From contig DAIDJT010000104.1 of assembly GCA_027451265.1 (NCBI GenBank), positions 1 to 8,545 on the forward strand: a stretch of DNA of 8,545 bases. The letters run 5' to 3'. This DNA comes from Bacteroidales bacterium (GTDB lineage Bacteria > Bacteroidota > Bacteroidia > Bacteroidales > VadinHA17). The notes beneath the pieces were generated by a model. That model searched no databases, was not told the origin of the DNA, and saw only the letters and a list, made by a program, of their open reading frames with translations. A program made the position numbers and the translations under genes. Numbering within the stretch: the stretch's first letter is position 1; every line of letters starts with the position of its first letter. Positions 5,887 through 8,545 of this stretch are shown here, piece by piece.

Positions 5887-6330
5887 TCATTGTCCGGCAA
5901 GAGACCTTATCATTGAATCAAGCATCTCCTTCAGCCTGACAAGGTCATCTGTCTTAAGCTTCCCTTCAGCCAGGCGGCCGGCAAGTTTCTCAGGGATAAC
6001 CGATGCTTCCTCCTGCAACTCCTTCCCCTTCGCGGTTAGCTGAACCATAACCTTCCTTTCATCCTCCCTCGAGCGCTTGCGCTTCACGAATCCCTGCTGC
6101 TCCATTCGTTTCAGCAGCGGAGTGATGGTGTTTGTATTAAGTATCAGCTTCTTCGCTATATCATTTACCGGCATGCCATCCTCCTCCCAGAGGATCATCA
6201 GGACGAGGTATTGCGGGTAGGTTATGCCAAGCCTGTCAAGAAAAGGCTGGTACTCCCTTGTTATCAGCCTGGAGGCTGCATAAACGGGGAAGCAGAGCTG
6301 ATTGCCGAGTTTTAGCTGTTCGTATGCCAT
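5887..6330 (-). CDS. ohrR: OhrR-type MarR family organic-peroxide sensing repressor
   Basis: This 147-residue regulator matches the OhrR branch of the MarR family. The N-terminal LGNQLCFPVYAASR carries Cys13, the position of the peroxide-reactive Cys15 of Bacillus subtilis OhrR. Tyr27 and Tyr38 occupy the places of Tyr29 and Tyr40, which hydrogen-bond that thiolate. The winged helix-turn-helix follows: recognition helix about 64-79 (LNTNTITPLLKRMEQQ) and wing with SREDERKVMVQLT (87-99). No other cysteine is present, so it is a 1-Cys sensor inactivated by over-oxidation or by a mixed disulfide with a small thiol. As a dimer it should repress DNA targets until oxidised. It starts 18 nt after the stop of the peroxidase gene, so the repressor is the second gene of its own operon, implying autoregulation. 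Confidence 0.9.
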   Translation of the reverse strand: MAYEQLKLGNQLCFPVYAASRLITREYQPFLDRLGITYPQYLVLMILWEEDGMPVNDIAKKLILNTNTITPLLKRMEQQGFVKRKRSREDERKVMVQLTAKGKELQEEASVIPEKLAGRLAEGKLKTDDLVRLKEMLDSMIRSLAGQ

Positions 6331-6348
6331 GGTTTCTGTCCGTTCTCC

Positions 6349-6861
6349 TTACCTCTTCTGCAATAACTTCCTGATGCTATCCTCCATGCTCTCCGGTTTG
6401 GTCGTGGGTGCAAACCGCTTTACCGGAATGCCGTTGCGGTCAATAAGGAACTTGGTGAAGTTCCATTTCACCTTCCTGCCCAAAATGGAACCAAGCTCTC
6501 CGGTCAGGTATTTAAATACCGGATGTGCAGTCTCACCGTTGACATCAACCTTTGAAAACATGGGGAAGGTCACCCCGTAATTCACAAGGCACCCCTCTGC
6601 AATTGATTTCTCATCACCAGGCTCCTGGTTGGCAAACTGGTTGCTGGGAAAACCCAGTATCACAAGGCCTTCGTCACTGTATTTCCTGTACAGCGCCTCA
6701 AGACCTTCATACTGCGGTGTGAGCCCGCATTTGCTGGCGGTATTGACAACAATCACCACCTTGCCTCTGTACTCTTCCATGCTTATCTCCTTTCCCTGGA
6801 GACTCTTTGCTTTAAACTGGTAAAAATCCTGTTTCATCGTATTTCTTTTTATTTTTTTCAT
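6349..6861 (-). CDS. Glutathione peroxidase family thiol peroxidase (Cys type)
   Basis: This is a thioredoxin-fold peroxidase of the GPx family, 170 residues from the first ATG. The catalytic tetrad is complete: Cys45 (NTASKCGLT), Gln75 (GFPSNQFANQE), Trp133 and Asn134 (VKWNFTKFLI). The active residue is Cys, not selenocysteine. A second Cys91, in EGCLVNYGVTFPMF, lies 46 residues on, the same spacing as between the two active cysteines of yeast Gpx3. The enzyme is therefore probably a 2-Cys, thioredoxin-dependent peroxidase rather than strictly glutathione-dependent. It reduces H2O2 and organic hydroperoxides in the cytoplasm. A second in-frame ATG at 6837 (codon 9) follows a purine-rich leader and would give 162 residues, nearer the usual family length, so it may be the true start. 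It is first in an operon with ohrR. Confidence 0.93.
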   Translation of the reverse strand: MKKIKRNTMKQDFYQFKAKSLQGKEISMEEYRGKVVIVVNTASKCGLTPQYEGLEALYRKYSDEGLVILGFPSNQFANQEPGDEKSIAEGCLVNYGVTFPMFSKVDVNGETAHPVFKYLTGELGSILGRKVKWNFTKFLIDRNGIPVKRFAPTTKPESMEDSIRKLLQKR

Positions 6862-6939
6862 TTCTCAATATGCCCACAGCAAAATCATTTATAATGACAA
6901 TCCGCACTTATATCTGCTACGATTCTGTCGAACACGACA

Positions 6940-6970
6940 CAAAGATAATAGAAATATTTTATATCGCAAG
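6940..6970 (-). promoter_or_regulatory. Promoter of the gpx-ohrR operon
   Basis: On the - strand, CTTG (6970-6967) is followed after 19 nt by TATCTTTG (6947-6940), an exact TAnnTTTG -7 element with a near-consensus -33. Transcription would start near 6933, about 70 nt before the first ATG of the peroxidase gene. Confidence 0.6.
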
Positions 6971-6976
6971 CGATAT
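6961..6976. promoter_or_regulatory. Perfect inverted repeat over the gpx promoter, candidate OhrR operator
   Basis: ATATCGC (6961-6967), two A, then GCGATAT (6970-6976): a perfect 7-bp inverted repeat with a 2-nt spacer. The size and symmetry suit a MarR-family dimer. It covers the -33 element of the promoter, where a bound repressor would block RNA polymerase. Assignment to OhrR is inference from position and operon content. Confidence 0.6.
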
Positions 6977-7057
6977 TAGTATTTTTTTTAAATCCGGCCC
7001 TCGAATAATTAATACGATGCGGATATGGGGCAGGTGGTTGTAAGCCAGGGGCAGCTG

Positions 7058-8005
7058 CTATCCTTCAGGATTCCATTTTATCACGACTTTGCCGCTGGAG
7101 TGTCCTCCGGCAGCATACTTCATTGCTTCAGCAGTTGTTTCAGCTGAGAAGTACTTCCCGATCACCGGTTTGATTATCCCCCGGGCTGCCAGGTCAAGCA
7201 GGTAATTCAGGTCGCCCGTGTCGGTTTTTGCAGCAAGGAAAAGAATCTTTTTCCTGCCCACGGACAAAGGTTTTCCGATTACAATGGCCTTGAAAATCTG
7301 TGACAGGGCTCCCCCCACCAGCACATACCTTCCGTCGGGCTTCAGTGCCTTGCGGCATTTCAGCAGGGGATAATTCCCGTTGACAGCCAAAATCAGGTCA
7401 TATTTCCTGTTTCCTGCGGTAAAATCCTCTTTTGTGTAGTCAATCACCCGGTCCGCGCCAAGTGACCGCGACTGCTCCATGTTCCGGGTGCTGCAGACAG
7501 CAGTTATCACGGCGCCGAAGTGTCTTGCAAGCTGAATTGCCATGGTTCCTACCCCGCCGCTGCTTCCCAGGATCAGTATCTCCTGCCCCTGGCGGATATT
7601 TCCCTTGTTCCTCAAAGCCTGCAGTGCAGTCATCGAGGCCATGGGAATGGCAGCCGCCTCCACAAACGAAAGGCCGGCAGGCTTCATTACAAGAGCTTTC
7701 TCAGTTGCAACGGCGAAATCGGCAAAACCTCCGAACCCGCACCCTGAAAGCTCACCCACGACTTCACCACCCGGCCTGAAAAGCGTCACATTCTTTCCGG
7801 CTGATTCCACAACACCCGAGACGTCTGCACCGAAGATCTTCCGCGCCGGTATCATTCCCATCTTCATCGAGCGGTAATCCGCAGCATTGACCGAGACAGC
7901 ACGGATTCTCACAAGCACCTCATCATCCTTCGGGGCCGGTTTCTCAACGTCGCAATAAACAAGCCTGTCAGGCTTTGCTGACTTATTATATACAACTGCC
8001 TTCAT
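7058..8005 (-). CDS. Zinc-independent MDR oxidoreductase (quinone oxidoreductase-like)
   Basis: This 315-residue protein belongs to the medium-chain dehydrogenase/reductase superfamily. The N-terminal GroES-like domain (1 to about 115) contains VLVRIRAVSVNAADYRSMKMG and the GADVSGVVESAG strand. The catalytic-zinc Cys and the structural-zinc cysteine cluster of alcohol dehydrogenases are absent, which places it with the quinone oxidoreductase or enoyl reductase-like branch. The Rossmann domain carries the nucleotide-binding ILGSSGGVGTMAIQLA (145-160). The C-terminal GGHSSGKVVIKW is typical of NADPH-dependent members. It should reduce quinones or activated double bonds with NAD(P)H in the cytoplasm. 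The substrate is unknown. The usual RPGDEV is RPGGEV here (Gly80). The gene follows the membrane protein gene by 9 nt. An AAGGAGG lies 14 nt upstream inside that gene's last codons, probably by chance. Confidence 0.9.
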   Translation of the reverse strand: MKAVVYNKSAKPDRLVYCDVEKPAPKDDEVLVRIRAVSVNAADYRSMKMGMIPARKIFGADVSGVVESAGKNVTLFRPGGEVVGELSGCGFGGFADFAVATEKALVMKPAGLSFVEAAAIPMASMTALQALRNKGNIRQGQEILILGSSGGVGTMAIQLARHFGAVITAVCSTRNMEQSRSLGADRVIDYTKEDFTAGNRKYDLILAVNGNYPLLKCRKALKPDGRYVLVGGALSQIFKAIVIGKPLSVGRKKILFLAAKTDTGDLNYLLDLAARGIIKPVIGKYFSAETTAEAMKYAAGGHSSGKVVIKWNPEG

Positions 8006-8014
8006 AATCCTATG

Positions 8015-8425
8015 CTAAACCTCCTTCGGTTTTCCCCAGGTAAGCACTATGATCATCCCCACAACTGCCATGATTACAGCGCTGGCCACGATCTCCAGCA
8101 CTATCGGCAGCAACGATTTGTACATTGTTGTCATCGAGTAGAGTGACAGGTCTATTGTAGCGGTAAAGAGAGCTCCGAACAGTGCCCCTGTCTTCAGTCC
8201 GTCAATGATTGCCCTGGCCCCTGACCACTTCAGGAAAAGGGTCAGAAACAGTGCCAGAAGGAGATTGGATAAGATAATTGCCCACCAGATCATTTCCATA
8301 TCCGGACGGTTGGCACATGTGTTGGTCATCGGAGAGAAGAAATCATAAAGAAGTACCCCGTAAACGATCCATCCGAGGAGGAAGTAAGCTATTCCCCCGA
8401 ATAATGTTCCCCGTAAGATTTTCAT
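8015..8425 (-). CDS. Four-helix integral membrane protein, function unknown
   Basis: The 136-residue protein is mostly hydrophobic, with four predicted membrane helices at about 5-27, 45-66, 77-97 and 105-129. The first loop carries TNTCANRPDMEM. The third helix contains polar or charged residues (TATIDLSLYSMTTMY region), hinting at a transport or sensing role rather than a pure anchor. The tail WGKPKEV is basic and probably cytoplasmic. I do not recognise a family with confidence. The ATG at 8425 has an A-rich leader (AAAAAACACAAACC). The oxidoreductase gene starts 9 nt after its stop, so the two are co-transcribed. Confidence 0.82.
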   Translation of the reverse strand: MKILRGTLFGGIAYFLLGWIVYGVLLYDFFSPMTNTCANRPDMEMIWWAIILSNLLLALFLTLFLKWSGARAIIDGLKTGALFGALFTATIDLSLYSMTTMYKSLLPIVLEIVASAVIMAVVGMIIVLTWGKPKEV

Positions 8426-8545
8426 GGTTTGTGTTTTTTGGTTACCTGTACAATTTATGAAAAAAAATCAGGATAAATGGCCCGGGTATCAACCATTGCG
8501 TGCTTCATGCCAGGGCGGCACTGACATTTTTTTTACCTTTAACCC
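8426..8545 (-). other. Upstream region of the membrane protein/oxidoreductase unit
   Basis: There is no gene here. On the - strand a TAAATTG (near 8452-8458) resembles the Bacteroidota -7 element but lacks one T, so no promoter is called. A run of eight T lies at 8526-8533 without a convincing stem before it. Confidence 0.4.

Noticed and set aside
7027..7058. Direct repeat GGGGCAG and palindrome GCAGCTGC after the oxidoreductase gene as a terminator
   Set aside because: No adequate stem followed by a T-tract in the direction of transcription.
7542..7877. Several + strand open frames opposite the oxidoreductase gene
   Set aside because: Shadows of a well-supported MDR gene. Pro/Ser-rich nonsense composition.
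8508..8533. Possible + strand terminator (TGCC-AGGGC-GGCA then a T run)
   Set aside because: The stem has only 4 bp, the T run does not adjoin it, and no + strand gene precedes it.

Overview
The window looks like chromosomal DNA of a member of the Bacteroidota, probably of the Bacteroidales type. Four upstream regions carry the phylum's -7 element TAnnTTTG. Most start codons lie behind A-rich leaders rather than a well-placed Shine-Dalgarno. Several products have the small secreted, lipoprotein or outer-membrane character usual in this phylum. No phage, plasmid, insertion sequence, CRISPR, tRNA or rRNA signature was seen. The genus cannot be named from this sequence.

Layout, left half (mostly + strand). 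Positions 1-731 hold the 3' part of a gene for a low-complexity, Arg/Ala/Glu-rich protein, closed by a textbook intrinsic terminator (753-789). Then come a small outer-membrane beta-barrel protein (959-1426), a secreted thermonuclease-family protein with a GTG start (1466-1960) and a small cupin protein (1967-2305). These three are closely spaced and may be co-transcribed. A lipoprotein gene on the - strand (2310-2924) converges on the cupin gene with only 4 nt between stop codons. From the divergent region 2925-3093, with a good Bacteroidota promoter at 3027-3059, starts a pair on the + strand: an unrecognised secreted protein (3094-4038) and an NlpC/P60 lipoprotein (4077-4715). A long hairpin containing tandem GGCATGCA follows.

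Layout, right half (all - strand). A class I SAM-dependent methyltransferase (4818-5591) is preceded by a 295-bp gap. That gap holds a candidate promoter about 200 nt upstream and an unusual cluster of four CCCGGG hexamers capable of alternative pairing. Next is a peroxide-defence operon: a glutathione peroxidase-family gene (6349-6861) followed by an OhrR-type MarR regulator (5887-6330) that retains the peroxide-sensing Cys13 and its two partner tyrosines. Upstream lies a clear promoter whose -33 element is covered by a perfect 16-bp inverted repeat, a strong candidate for the OhrR operator. Last is a two-gene unit: a four-helix membrane protein (8015-8425) followed by a zinc-independent MDR/quinone-oxidoreductase-like enzyme (7058-8005).

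How they fit together. Most genes here are independent housekeeping or envelope functions. The one coherent regulated system is gpx-ohrR: organic peroxide oxidises OhrR, which leaves its operator and allows a thiol-dependent peroxidase to be made. The most unexplained stretches are the CCCGGG-rich leader of the methyltransferase gene and the truncated repeat protein at the left edge.
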